Shown one piece after another: positions 15,305-24,748 of a stretch of DNA of 64,000 nt (its first letter is position 1; each line of letters starts with the position of its first letter). The DNA is from Paracoccus stylophorae (GTDB lineage: Bacteria; Pseudomonadota; Alphaproteobacteria; Rhodobacterales; Rhodobacteraceae). The translations under genes and the position numbers were made by a program. The stretch is from assembly GCF_028553765.1 (NCBI RefSeq), contig NZ_CP067134.1:1-64000 (forward strand), read 5' to 3'. The notes beneath the pieces are model-generated. The model searched no databases, was not told where the DNA came from, and worked only from the letters and a program-made list of their open reading frames with translations.

Positions 15305-15324
15305 CAGCACTGAACCACGGGCGG

Positions 15325-15353
15325 GGCCGGATCATCCGGCCTCGTCCATTTTT
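15325..15353 (+). terminator. Terminator-like hairpin after the repeat-protein gene
   Basis: GGCCGG and CCGGCC form a stem around ATCAT at 15325-15341, followed by TCGTCCATTTTT. The stem is strong but the T run is short and displaced. It may end part of the transcripts after the 12005-15304 gene, or stabilise that message, so that the secreted protein is made in excess over the downstream secretion genes. Confidence 0.55.
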
Positions 15354-15409
15354 CGTCCGCACGCCCCTGCACGGGGTTGCGGCACGCAACAGGCAAGGAC
15401 GGTAGGACC

Positions 15410-17494
15410 ATGACGCTGGACCCGGCCACGCAGGCGATAAGCCGTTTTGCAGGGCTGCTGGATTTGATCGTCGATGGCGACCGCCTGCGGCAGGACCTGC
15501 TGGAATTCCAAAGAGCGCGCGATCCCGACACCGGGGATGAGGGCATCCCCGGCATCAGCGTCAAGCTGCTGATCGGCCACAGCATCCCCGATTACGACCC
15601 CGGCCTTGCCTATCGCGTCACGCCGATTCCGGCGAAGGATGTGGGCGGATTGGTCGATTACGCCTATTCCGCCCCGCACCTGCCGCTGTCCTTCGGTGCG
15701 ACCGTTGTTGAGGGCGTTCCCGAAACGCCGGTCGCCGCGGTGCCGATGCCGACCGTCTCGGCCCCGCCTGCGGGCGCGACCTTCTTTGCGGTCGGGCCGG
15801 GCAGCGTCGTCGCGGTGACGCTGCAATTCATCGGGCTGAACGACGACGATTTCCTGTCCAACGGGCTGGGCGGCGACTTTGTCGATCCGGCCGAGTTGCA
15901 CGCGGCGCTGGACCTGACCCATACCGCAGCCGATGCGCTTTCCGGGTTCGACGTGCCCGACATGCCCGCGATGTCGGGCTGGATGTCGTTCACCGATGCC
16001 GTGCTGACGCAGTTCGATGCCGCATCCACGCTGGCCGATGCCGCCCCGCCTTCCATCCAGATCCATGTCCTTCGCGCCGAGGCCGCATCGGGCAGCATCG
16101 TCAACGGCGTGGCAATGGACGAGGTGCCGGTCTGGACCGACCTGCTGCCCGCCTATCTTCGCCCCGACGACGACGCGGAAACCGAGGGTCCGGACGCCTC
16201 CGGCGACGAAACCGGCGGCACGGTGATCCGCACCACATCCGGCATGGACGGCGAGGCCGAGACGAGCCATCCGGCCGCGCATGATTTTTCCCGCGACTTT
16301 CCGGGGCGCGACGACGATCCCTCGCCCGATGCCGGCCACCATGTCGTCACCGGCGCCAACACCGCGATCAACCAGGTCGGCGTCGCCTCGCAATGGATCG
16401 ACGCCTCGGTGATCGTAGTGCGCGGCGACGTGGCCAAGGTCCACGCCATCAGTCAGGTCAACGTGCTGGTCGAACATGACAGCATCGACGGCCAGCCCGT
16501 CACGCAGGAATCGACCGGCGTCAACATCGCCCAGATCCTGCGCAGCCCGTCGCCCGCCGACAGCAGCGGGGCCGGCGGCGATGCGTCCCTGCCCGAGGAC
16601 TGGAACCTGTTCCGGATCGAGGCGACGCTGTATCAGGTGAACTGGGTCAAGCAGGTCAACTACATCACCGATTTCGACCGGGCCGAGGTGACGTTCTCGG
16701 CGCAGACGACCATGCTTGTCATGGGCGAGAACGAGGCCGTCAATTCGACCGTCCTGAACGAGCTTGGCTATCGTTTCGACGTGATCTTCGTGGCCGGCGA
16801 CATGATCGACGCCACCATCGTCTCGCAAAAGAACGTCCTGCATGACAGCGACAGCGTCGCCACCCTTGGCGGGAACACGGCGGGAACTGATGTCTCGCTG
16901 GCCGACAATCTGCTGTTCAACCAGGCGACGATCCAGACCCACGGCATCGACAGCTTTGCCCAGATGACCGACGGTTTCGCCCGCGCCGCCGACGATCTGG
17001 CGGCGGGCCGGGATACGCTGGCAAGCAACCTGTCGCATGACCCGCTGATGGCCGGCAAGGACGAGGTCCTGGCGTTGCAGATCGACGGCGATCTGATCCG
17101 CATCAACGTGTTCGAACAGGAAAACATCGTCGGCGACGCCGATCAGATGCTGGCCGACATGGCCAGCCTGCAGGCGGATTTCCAGGCGGAGGCGGCGCTG
17201 ATCGCCGGCTCGAACGCGCTGGTGAACACCGCCACGGTCACCGAATACGGCATCGATTCCACCATCATGGCGGGCGGCAATGTCTATGACGACGCGCTGA
17301 TCCATCAGGCGGAATGGTTCGACAACGACGCCCCGGCGGACGGCGTGCGGATGGCCGAACTGACCAACGATGCCGTCGCGGCCTTCCTGAACGACGAGAT
17401 GGCCAGAATGGACGACGCCATGGAGGCGATCGCGCCGACGGCCGATTACGACAGCGGCGCCAGCGTCGATGTGATGCAAGGCGTGCTTGCCTGA
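15410..17494 (+). CDS. Unknown repeat protein of the type I secretion locus
   Basis: This 694-residue protein has no family I recognise. The ATG at 15410, with GGTAGGA just upstream, is preferred over an upstream TTG at 15377. The N-terminal 300 residues are mixed and acidic. The rest contains imperfect units of about 40 residues that begin GxNxAxN: GANTAINQVGVASQWIDASV near 313, GENEAVNSTVLNELGYRFDV near 437 and GSNALVNTATVTEYGIDSTI near 598. A partial unit, NQATIQTHGIDS, lies near 504. Short Gln-x-Asn strands end the units. The repeat protein upstream has a related GANVLGN segment at its C-terminus. No signal peptide or membrane helix is evident. Position suggests a second secreted substrate or a partner of the large protein. 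Confidence 0.75.
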   Translation: MTLDPATQAISRFAGLLDLIVDGDRLRQDLLEFQRARDPDTGDEGIPGISVKLLIGHSIPDYDPGLAYRVTPIPAKDVGGLVDYAYSAPHLPLSFGATVVEGVPETPVAAVPMPTVSAPPAGATFFAVGPGSVVAVTLQFIGLNDDDFLSNGLGGDFVDPAELHAALDLTHTAADALSGFDVPDMPAMSGWMSFTDAVLTQFDAASTLADAAPPSIQIHVLRAEAASGSIVNGVAMDEVPVWTDLLPAYLRPDDDAETEGPDASGDETGGTVIRTTSGMDGEAETSHPAAHDFSRDFPGRDDDPSPDAGHHVVTGANTAINQVGVASQWIDASVIVVRGDVAKVHAISQVNVLVEHDSIDGQPVTQESTGVNIAQILRSPSPADSSGAGGDASLPEDWNLFRIEATLYQVNWVKQVNYITDFDRAEVTFSAQTTMLVMGENEAVNSTVLNELGYRFDVIFVAGDMIDATIVSQKNVLHDSDSVATLGGNTAGTDVSLADNLLFNQATIQTHGIDSFAQMTDGFARAADDLAAGRDTLASNLSHDPLMAGKDEVLALQIDGDLIRINVFEQENIVGDADQMLADMASLQADFQAEAALIAGSNALVNTATVTEYGIDSTIMAGGNVYDDALIHQAEWFDNDAPADGVRMAELTNDAVAAFLNDEMARMDDAMEAIAPTADYDSGASVDVMQGVLA

Positions 17495-17525
17495 GTTTTT
17501 TTTGTGTGACGCGAGGAGTGACGAG

Positions 17526-19493
17526 TTGAAAGATCTGGGAACCGAGACCCGCGGCGATCCGACGATCGAGGCCGATCCGCCGCATCCGAAACTGCGCATC
17601 GACCGCGACATCAAGCCCGGCCGCCCCATCGACCGGACCCCGTCGCAGCCGCTTGGCAAGACCATCGACGGCGATCTGGCGCCGATCAAGCCGCGCCCGC
17701 CGGGCGACGGCGGCGGCAATGGCGGCGGCGGCAAGGGCAACGGGCCGCATTTCCATCGCCGGCTTGGCCCCGAGAATTTCGACGAAAGCCTGCGCAAGGG
17801 CATTTCGGTCGTCCGCACCAACCTGTCCTTCGTGATGCTGATGACGCTGGCGACGAATATCCTGATCCTCGCCATCCCGATCTATCTGTTCCAGATTTCG
17901 GACCGCGTCTTTACCAGCCGCTCGACCGATACGCTGATCATGCTGACGGTGGTGATCTGCGGCGCGGTCGTCCTGCAGGCGGTCTTCGACGCGATCCGCC
18001 GCTTCATGCTGATGCGCACGGCGGTCGAGGTCGCGGCCCAGCTTGGGGCGCCGATCCTCAGCGCGGCGGCTCATGCCTCGCTGCACAGTTCGGGACGCGA
18101 ATACCAGACGCTTGGCGATCTGCAACAGGTGCGCGGGTTCATGACCTCGGGCACGCTGATCTCGTTTCTGGATGTGCCCTTCGCGCCGCTGTTCATCCTG
18201 GCGATCTATCTGGTCCATCCGCATCTGGGTGCCATCGTCGTCGTCTCGGCGCTGCTGCTGCTGGTCATCGCGATCATCAACCAGAAGCTGACGGCAAAGC
18301 CGTTCGCGCAGGCGAACATCGCCCAAAGCCGGGCGAACCTGCATCTGGATTCGATGTCGCGCAACAGCCAGGTGATCAACGCGCTGGCGATGATCCCCGA
18401 GGCGGTGTCGATCTGGGGCCGCGATACCGCCAGGTCGCTGACCGAACAGGTGCGCGCGCAGGACCGCAACATCATGTCGGCCGCCGTGTCGCGCGCCGTG
18501 CGTCTTCTGACCCAGGTGGGCATGCTGGGCTGGGGCGCCTATCTGGCGTTGCAGGGCCAGATCACCGGCGGCATGGTCATCGCCGCCTCGATCATCGCGG
18601 GCCGGGCGCTGGCGCCCATCGAAGGCTCGATCGAGGGGTGGCACGCGTTCCTGCTGACCCGGTCCGCCTATGGCCGGATCGCGGCGCTGCTGCGCGGGTC
18701 CAAGCTGCAATACGAACGGCTGCGCCTGCCCCGCCCCGAAGGCCGGCTGGATGTCGAACGGCTGCTGTATATCCCCGGCGGCACCAAGCAGGTCGTGCTG
18801 AACAGCATCGGCTTTTCGCTGAACCCCGGCGAAAGCCTGGCGGTGATCGGCAATTCGGGGGCCGGCAAGACCACGCTTGGCAAGATGCTGGTCGGGTCGA
18901 TCCTGCCCACCTCGGGCAATGTCCGGCTGGACCTGATGGATCTGCGCAACTGGGATCCGCGCCAGTTCGGCGAGAATATCGGCTATCTGCCGCAGGACGT
19001 GCAGCTGTTTCCGGGCACCATCAAGCAGAACATCGCCCGCATGCGCGAGGATGCGACCGACGCCCAGATCCACGAGGCGGCGGTGCTGGCCGATGTGCAC
19101 GAGATGATCGCTCTGCTGCCGCAGGGATACGAGACCTTCGTGGCCGCCGACGGCTCGCCCCTGTCGGGCGGGCAGAAACAGCGGATCGCGCTGGCGCGCG
19201 CGTTCTTCGGCAACCCGCGGATGGTGGTGCTGGACGAGCCGAACTCGAACCTGGACGCGGCCGGCGACCGGGCGCTGGCGCGGGCGATCCAGCATGCGCG
19301 CCGCAGCCGCATCACCGTCGTCGTGGTGACGCAGAAACCGTCGCTGCTGTCGGTCGTCGACAAGATCATGCTGCTGGCCGATGGCGGCGTCGCGATGTTC
19401 GGAGAGCGAGAGCCGGTGCTGCGCAAGCTGGCCGGAAAGAAGGCGCCCGGCGGCGGTCAGGTGCCCGATCAGAAAGGACAACCCGATGCGTGA
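17526..19493 (+). CDS. Type I secretion ABC transporter, permease/ATPase (PrtD/HlyB-like)
   Basis: The 655-residue product couples ATP hydrolysis to export of unfolded substrates straight across the envelope. The TTG at 17526 is chosen because GAGGAG lies at the right distance and no ATG fits. An unusual N-terminal cytoplasmic extension (about 1-85) ends in a Gly-rich run, and no C39 peptidase domain is present. The membrane domain (about 95-380) precedes the nucleotide-binding domain with Walker A GNSGAGKTTL near 441, signature LSGGQKQR and Walker B MVVLDEPNSNLD. It follows the two putative substrate genes and overlaps the adaptor gene by 8 bases. Confidence 0.92.
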   Translation: MKDLGTETRGDPTIEADPPHPKLRIDRDIKPGRPIDRTPSQPLGKTIDGDLAPIKPRPPGDGGGNGGGGKGNGPHFHRRLGPENFDESLRKGISVVRTNLSFVMLMTLATNILILAIPIYLFQISDRVFTSRSTDTLIMLTVVICGAVVLQAVFDAIRRFMLMRTAVEVAAQLGAPILSAAAHASLHSSGREYQTLGDLQQVRGFMTSGTLISFLDVPFAPLFILAIYLVHPHLGAIVVVSALLLLVIAIINQKLTAKPFAQANIAQSRANLHLDSMSRNSQVINALAMIPEAVSIWGRDTARSLTEQVRAQDRNIMSAAVSRAVRLLTQVGMLGWGAYLALQGQITGGMVIAASIIAGRALAPIEGSIEGWHAFLLTRSAYGRIAALLRGSKLQYERLRLPRPEGRLDVERLLYIPGGTKQVVLNSIGFSLNPGESLAVIGNSGAGKTTLGKMLVGSILPTSGNVRLDLMDLRNWDPRQFGENIGYLPQDVQLFPGTIKQNIARMREDATDAQIHEAAVLADVHEMIALLPQGYETFVAADGSPLSGGQKQRIALARAFFGNPRMVVLDEPNSNLDAAGDRALARAIQHARRSRITVVVVTQKPSLLSVVDKIMLLADGGVAMFGEREPVLRKLAGKKAPGGGQVPDQKGQPDA

Positions 19494-20826
19494 ACTGGTA
19501 ACAGTCGGCGGGCACGATCAATGGTATGGCAAGGTTCCGCGTTCGATCCGCAAATTCGCCATTTTCGGGATCGGGCTGATGATCCTGTCCTTCGGCGGTT
19601 TCGGCGCATGGGCGTTCCGCGCGCCGCTGGCGGCGGCGGTGATCGCGCAGGGGTCCTTTGTGGCGACCGGGCAGAACAAGATCGTCCAGCATCTTGAAGG
19701 CGGCATCATCAAGGAGATCCTCGTGGCCGAGGGCGACCTGATCGAAAAGGGCGACATCCTGCTGCGCATGGACGAAACCGCCTCGCTTGCCAACGAACGC
19801 GAACTGGAACTGCGCCGCCTGCGGCTTGAGGCGACCGAAGCCCGCCTGATGGCCGAATATAACGAACTGCCCGACCTGACATTCCCGGCCAACATCGAAC
19901 AGGCCCGCAGCAGCAACGAGGTCGAGGCGATCCTGGCCAGCCAGACCCTGGCCTTCAACATGTCGCGCCGGGCGCTGTCGCAGGACATCACCCTGCTGGT
20001 GCGCAATTCCGACGCGCTGGACGTGCGCAAGGTCGGCTATCAGACGCAGCTGAAATCGCATCGCCGCCAGCTGGAACTGCTGCGCGAGGAACACGCGGTC
20101 AAGCAGGAGCTGTTCGAGAAACGCCTGACGCGCCGCCCCGAGGTCGTGGCCGTCGAACGCGTTCTGGTCGAGGCCGAAGGCCAGATCGGCCGGCTTGAGG
20201 CGGAAATTTCCGAAATCGACCAGATCCAGCAGAAATACGAGGTGCAGGCCGACAAGGTCCGCAGCGATTACCGTCAGGCGGCGCTGGACGAATTGCAGAT
20301 GGTTCAGGCCGAGCTTGAGGGCGTGCGCGAGCAGTCGCGCAAGGCCCAGAACGTGCTGGCCCGGTCCGAGGTGATCGCCCCGGTATCGGGCACGGTCGTG
20401 CGGCTGCATTATCACACCTCGGGCGGCGTTGTCGAAACCGGCAAGCCGATCCTGGAAATCCTGCCCGCCGACGAGCCGCTGATCATCGAGGCGATGATCT
20501 CGCGGACCGAGATCGACAGCGTGCGGACCGGGCAGGCCGCAGCGGTCCGCCTGACCGCGCTGAACCAGCGGACGACACCGGTGCTTGAAGGTCAGGTCTA
20601 TTACATCTCGGCCGATGCGATCACCGAGACGGGCAAGACCGGGATGCAAGAGGTCTATCTGGCCCGCATCTCGCTGGAGCCGCAGCAGATCCAGCGGGTT
20701 CCGGGGTTCAGCCCGACCCCCGGCATGCCGGCCGAGGTGATGATCCAGACGCAGGAACGGACATTCGCGCAATATCTGGCGAAACCCATCGTGGACAGCA
20801 TGTCGCGCGCCTTCCGCGAACAATAG
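19486..20826 (+). CDS. Type I secretion membrane fusion (adaptor) protein, HlyD family
   Basis: The 446-residue product bridges the inner-membrane ABC transporter and an outer-membrane TolC-like channel. The ATG at 19486, with AGAAAGGA upstream, overlaps the ATPase gene by 8 bases. One membrane helix (about 24-45) is followed by a first lipoyl half (IVQHLEGGIIKEILVAEGD, near 68-86), a long coiled-coil hairpin (about 95-290), the second lipoyl half (VIAPVSGTVVRLHYHTSGGV, near 301-320), and a C-terminal beta domain. This is the standard HlyD/PrtE order. No outer-membrane component follows; the next gene is on the other strand. Confidence 0.92.
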   Translation: MRELVTVGGHDQWYGKVPRSIRKFAIFGIGLMILSFGGFGAWAFRAPLAAAVIAQGSFVATGQNKIVQHLEGGIIKEILVAEGDLIEKGDILLRMDETASLANERELELRRLRLEATEARLMAEYNELPDLTFPANIEQARSSNEVEAILASQTLAFNMSRRALSQDITLLVRNSDALDVRKVGYQTQLKSHRRQLELLREEHAVKQELFEKRLTRRPEVVAVERVLVEAEGQIGRLEAEISEIDQIQQKYEVQADKVRSDYRQAALDELQMVQAELEGVREQSRKAQNVLARSEVIAPVSGTVVRLHYHTSGGVVETGKPILEILPADEPLIIEAMISRTEIDSVRTGQAAAVRLTALNQRTTPVLEGQVYYISADAITETGKTGMQEVYLARISLEPQQIQRVPGFSPTPGMPAEVMIQTQERTFAQYLAKPIVDSMSRAFREQ

Positions 20827-20843
20827 GCCGGCGCGGTGCAGGG

Positions 20844-22277
20844 TCAGCCCGACGGGGCCAGCCGCGCCGCCGTTTCGGTGATCGCCCGATAGGCGGTGTC
20901 GACATCCTCTTCGGTGCAGTCGAACTGCCCGGCCTGAAAACGGATCGCCACCCGCCCCTCGACGCGGGTCTGGGTCAGATAGATGCGGCCATCGTCGTTG
21001 ATCGCGTTGACCAGCGCAATGGTCTGCGCATCGTCCGCCCCTTCGGCGCGAAAGCTGAACAGCGACAGCACCGGCGGCGTCACGATGCAAAAACCGGGCG
21101 TCGCGGCCAGCCGGTCCGCCAGCGCGCGCGACCAGCGCACATGGTTGCGGATCATCCGGCGCAACCCCTCAAGCCCGTGAAACCGCAGCAGGAACCACAG
21201 TTTCAGCGCCCGGAACCGCCGCCCCAGCGGCACCGACCATTCGGAATAGTTGACGATGCCGTCATGGCCGTGGGTCTTCAGATATTCCGGCTGGATCGCC
21301 AGCGTGCGAACCAGCGCATCCGGGTCGCGCAGCAGATGGGCCGAACAATCGAACTGCGCGCCCAGCCATTTATGCGGATTGAAGACGACCGAATCCGCCT
21401 GTTCGACCCCGTCCCACAGCTTGCGGAACTCGGGGCAGATCATCGCCGCCCCGGCCCAGGCCGCATCGACATGGGTGTAAAGACCGTGCCGGCGGGCAAC
21501 CGCGATCACCGCGCGCAGATCGTCGCTGGCCCCGGTCCCGGTCGCCCCGATACACGCGATCAGCCCGGCGGGCCGGTGCCCCGCCTCAAGATCGGTGCGG
21601 ATCGCATCCTCCAGCGCATCGGCGCAGATCGAGCCGGTCGGCCCCTGCGCGGGCAGCTTGACCAGATTGTCCTGCCCGATCCCGCTGATCCAGACGGCCC
21701 GGTCGATCGAGCTGTGGACCTGATCGGAACAATAGATCCGCACCCGCGCCTGCCCTGCCAGACCGGCGATATTGCCCTGCCAGTCCAGCGCTCGTTCGCG
21801 CATGACCAGCACCGCAGCCAGCGTGGCCGAGGATGCGCTGTCCTGAATGACGCCGGAAAAGCCCGGCGGCAGGCCAAGCGCCTCGCGCAGCCATTCCATC
21901 ATCCGCGTCTCAAGCTCGGTCGCGGCGGGCGAGGTCTGCCACAACATGCATTGCGCGGCCATCGCCGTGACCAGATATTCGGCCACCACCGATACCGGCG
22001 CGGCATTGGCGGGGAAATAGGCGAAGAATCGCGGGTGCTGCCAATGCGTCATGCCGGGTTCGATGATGCGTTCGAAATCGGCAAAGATCGCCTGCATCTC
22101 GTCGCCCGTTTCGGGCGGATGGGCGGGGATCGCGCGATAGATCTCTCCGGGTCGGGTGCGGGCGCGCACCGGCCTGTCGCGCAGCGTCCGGCGATAGGTC
22201 GCGCCCCATTCGGCCGCCTTGCGCGACCATTCCTCGAAATCCTGCGGCTGCATCGGTCCCCCGGCGTGATCTGTCAC
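20844..22277 (-). CDS. PLP-dependent group II amino-acid decarboxylase
   Basis: The 477-residue product belongs to the aromatic-L-amino-acid/tyrosine decarboxylase family, which decarboxylates amino acids to amines. The PLP-binding lysine sits in NPHKWLGAQFDCS near residue 303, preceded by HVDAAWAGAAMICPEFR, a conserved cofactor-pocket stretch. The N-terminal HPRFFAYFPANAAPVSV and the ASSATLAAVLVMRERAL segment are family features. Length is normal. The gene stands alone between the type I secretion adaptor (convergent) and ligD. Substrate specificity (Tyr, Trp, Phe or other) cannot be read from sequence. Confidence 0.9.
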   Translation of the reverse strand: MTDHAGGPMQPQDFEEWSRKAAEWGATYRRTLRDRPVRARTRPGEIYRAIPAHPPETGDEMQAIFADFERIIEPGMTHWQHPRFFAYFPANAAPVSVVAEYLVTAMAAQCMLWQTSPAATELETRMMEWLREALGLPPGFSGVIQDSASSATLAAVLVMRERALDWQGNIAGLAGQARVRIYCSDQVHSSIDRAVWISGIGQDNLVKLPAQGPTGSICADALEDAIRTDLEAGHRPAGLIACIGATGTGASDDLRAVIAVARRHGLYTHVDAAWAGAAMICPEFRKLWDGVEQADSVVFNPHKWLGAQFDCSAHLLRDPDALVRTLAIQPEYLKTHGHDGIVNYSEWSVPLGRRFRALKLWFLLRFHGLEGLRRMIRNHVRWSRALADRLAATPGFCIVTPPVLSLFSFRAEGADDAQTIALVNAINDDGRIYLTQTRVEGRVAIRFQAGQFDCTEEDVDTAYRAITETAARLAPSG

Positions 22278-22318
22278 CGCGCTTCTACCTCAGCGACGCG
22301 GCCGCCGCGACATGAAGG

Positions 22319-24745
22319 TCACGATATTTCATCGAAGGCGCGTTCCAGCGCCTCGCTGACGCCCTGGGTGATCGTCTGCAATTCGGGCCGCACGACGCCC
22401 TGCCAGCCGCGTTCATGCGCCGCATCGGTGCCGAAGGCCGAGGCGCTGCGGATGCCCGACAATTCGTCCCATGCGACCGGCATCGCCACCGGCGCGCCCG
22501 GCCGCGCCCTGACCGAGAATGGCGCGATGGCCGTCGATCCCCGTTCGTTGCGCAGCCAGTCGATGAAGATGCGATCGGTGCGGCGCGCTTTCGACATCTG
22601 CGCGGTTAACCGCTTGGGCTGATGCTGCGCCATCAGGGTCGCCACGCCGCGACAGAACAGCTTGGCCGTGTCCCAGCCAATCGTGCGGCGCAGCGGGATG
22701 ACCAGATGGATCCCCTTGCCCCCCGTCAGCAGCGGCCAGCAGGCAAGCCCCAGATCGGCCAGCCGGTCGCGCAGATCGGTGGCCGCCGACTTCACCTCGG
22801 CGAATTTCAGCCCCTCGTCGGGGTCCAGATCGAAGACCAGCCGGTCGGGCCGCTCCACCCGGTCGCGCCGCGCGCCCCAGATATGGAACTCGACCGTGCC
22901 CATCTGCACCGCGCCCACGATCCCCGCCGCATCGGTGACATAGGCATAGGGTTCGGCCTCGCCGTCCTTTTCGGTGATCTCGACCGTCTTCAGCGCGTCG
23001 GGAAACCCTTTGCCGGGATGTTTCTGAAAGAACCGCTCGCCCTCCATCCCCTCGGGCAGGCGCAGCAGCGACAGGGGGCGGTCGGCGGCCTCGTCCAGCA
23101 TCGCCGGCGCGATGCGGTCGTAATAGCGGGCCAGATCGCCCTTGGTCAGGCGCGGGCGCGGAAAGATCACCCGGTCCGTGCTGCTGACCGCGATCCCTGC
23201 GATCCTTTCGCCATCGCTCATCGGAACCTCTCTTTCGATGCGCACCTGATCGGCCGGCTTGTCCTCGCGCAGGTCCAGAAACACCGCGTGGCGCAGCCGG
23301 CCCTGCGCCGTCAGTTCGGCATAGTCGATTTCGGCCACCAGTTGCGGCGTGACCCACGTGACGCCCCGTGTCTCGGATTTCGGCGCCTCGACCGGCGCGG
23401 TCTTGCGCGTCAGGGGCCGCATCCGCGCGGCCAGATCGTCCATCGCACCCTCGTCGAACCCGGTGCCGACCTTGCCGACATAGCGCAGATCCCCGCCCTC
23501 GCGCGCCGCCAGCGCCAGCGAGGCAAAGGGCCGGCCCGCGGCGCTGCTGGCCTGCCAGCCGACGATGACGAACTCGGCCCGCCTGCGACACTTGATCTTC
23601 AGCCAGTCGGTGCCGCGCCCGCTGCGATAGCGCGCGTCGCGCCGCTTGGCGATCAGCCCTTCGCCCTGCGCCCGACAGACCGTGTCGAATGCATCCTGCG
23701 GATCGCCCTCGACGATCGGGGACAGTTGCAACGCCCCCATCGGCGGGACGGGCTTCATCAGTTTTTCCAGCGCCTTGCGCCGTTCGGTCAGCTTGCGGTC
23801 CCGCAGGTCGTCGCCGTTCAGCGACAACAGATCGAAGGCCACGAACCCGAACGGCCCGCCCGCCTTGATCGCGTCCTGCAACGCGCTGAACCCCTGAAGA
23901 CCCGCGCCGGCCACGATCTCGCCGTCGATCAGGGCCGAATCGCAGTCCAGATCGTCGAAGGACGGCAGAAGCGCGGCGAAACGATCGCTCCAATCCAGGC
24001 CGCTGCGGGTGAAGACCACCGGCCCGCCCTTGCCCAACGCGATCAGCGCGCGATACCCGTCCAGCTTCAGTTCGTGCCAGTGGCTGTCGGGATCGGCCAG
24101 ATCGTCGGTCAGCGTGGCCAGTTGCGGGGCGACATGGCCCGGCAGCCTGCCGTCGCGCTGCGGCCTGACGGGCGCATCGTCCTTCTTGATCTGGTCAAAG
24201 GTCCGGCCGGTCGCGACGCTGCGCGTGTAGCGGCGCACCGGATCGCGCTGGCCGGCGGCCTCGTCATCGGACTTGATCAGCAGCCAGTTCTGGCGTTTCG
24301 CATCGCCCGGCTTGCGGCCCTTCATCAGGATCAGGTTCCAGTCGCCGGTCATCCGCCGCCCGTGCAGGCGGAAATGCAGATGCCCCTTTTTCAGCCCGCG
24401 CGCGACCGGGTCCAGCGGCTGCCACCAGCCGATATCCCACAGCATGACCGTGCCCGCGCCGTAATTGCCCGGCGGAATCTGGCCCTCGAAGCCCAGATAG
24501 GACAGCGGGTGATCCTCGGTCCGCACCGCCAGCCGCTTTTCGGCGGTGTCGAAGGACGGGCCGCGCGTGATCGCCCAGCTCAGCAGCACGCCATCCCATT
24601 CCAGCCGCAGATCCCAGTGCAGGCGCGTGGCGCGATGGTTCTGGATGGAATAGCGCAGTCCAAGCCGCGATGGCGCGCCCGCGGCGGACGGCTCGGGCGT
24701 GGCGTCGAAATCCCGTTTCTCCAGATAGGTCTCAAGCTGGGACAT
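22319..24745 (-). CDS. ligD: Multifunctional non-homologous end-joining DNA ligase LigD
   Basis: LigD trims, fills and seals double-strand breaks with Ku. The 808-residue product has the order phosphoesterase, ligase, polymerase. The 3'-phosphoesterase part (about 20-180) includes HWDLRLEWDGVLLSWAI. The ATP-dependent ligase (about 205-510) has the nucleotidyl-lysine motif ELKLDGYRALI near 226-236. The primase-like polymerase (about 525-800) has the metal-site DLDPDEGLKF. This is the order of Pseudomonas LigD, unlike the polymerase-first order of Mycobacterium. The ATG lies 3 bases after the ku stop, so the two genes form an operon. Confidence 0.95.
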   Translation of the reverse strand: MSQLETYLEKRDFDATPEPSAAGAPSRLGLRYSIQNHRATRLHWDLRLEWDGVLLSWAITRGPSFDTAEKRLAVRTEDHPLSYLGFEGQIPPGNYGAGTVMLWDIGWWQPLDPVARGLKKGHLHFRLHGRRMTGDWNLILMKGRKPGDAKRQNWLLIKSDDEAAGQRDPVRRYTRSVATGRTFDQIKKDDAPVRPQRDGRLPGHVAPQLATLTDDLADPDSHWHELKLDGYRALIALGKGGPVVFTRSGLDWSDRFAALLPSFDDLDCDSALIDGEIVAGAGLQGFSALQDAIKAGGPFGFVAFDLLSLNGDDLRDRKLTERRKALEKLMKPVPPMGALQLSPIVEGDPQDAFDTVCRAQGEGLIAKRRDARYRSGRGTDWLKIKCRRRAEFVIVGWQASSAAGRPFASLALAAREGGDLRYVGKVGTGFDEGAMDDLAARMRPLTRKTAPVEAPKSETRGVTWVTPQLVAEIDYAELTAQGRLRHAVFLDLREDKPADQVRIEREVPMSDGERIAGIAVSSTDRVIFPRPRLTKGDLARYYDRIAPAMLDEAADRPLSLLRLPEGMEGERFFQKHPGKGFPDALKTVEITEKDGEAEPYAYVTDAAGIVGAVQMGTVEFHIWGARRDRVERPDRLVFDLDPDEGLKFAEVKSAATDLRDRLADLGLACWPLLTGGKGIHLVIPLRRTIGWDTAKLFCRGVATLMAQHQPKRLTAQMSKARRTDRIFIDWLRNERGSTAIAPFSVRARPGAPVAMPVAWDELSGIRSASAFGTDAAHERGWQGVVRPELQTITQGVSEALERAFDEIS

Positions 24746-24748
24746 GGC

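Noticed and set aside
11945..15310. A 1121-codon open frame on the minus strand opposite the repeat-protein gene
   Set aside because: It mirrors codons such as GGC, GAC, GCC and AGC, giving Ala/Gly/Val/Ile/Arg strings without motifs. The plus frame has a ribosome-binding site, a non-repetitive C-terminus and a fitting operon; the minus frame is a composition artefact.
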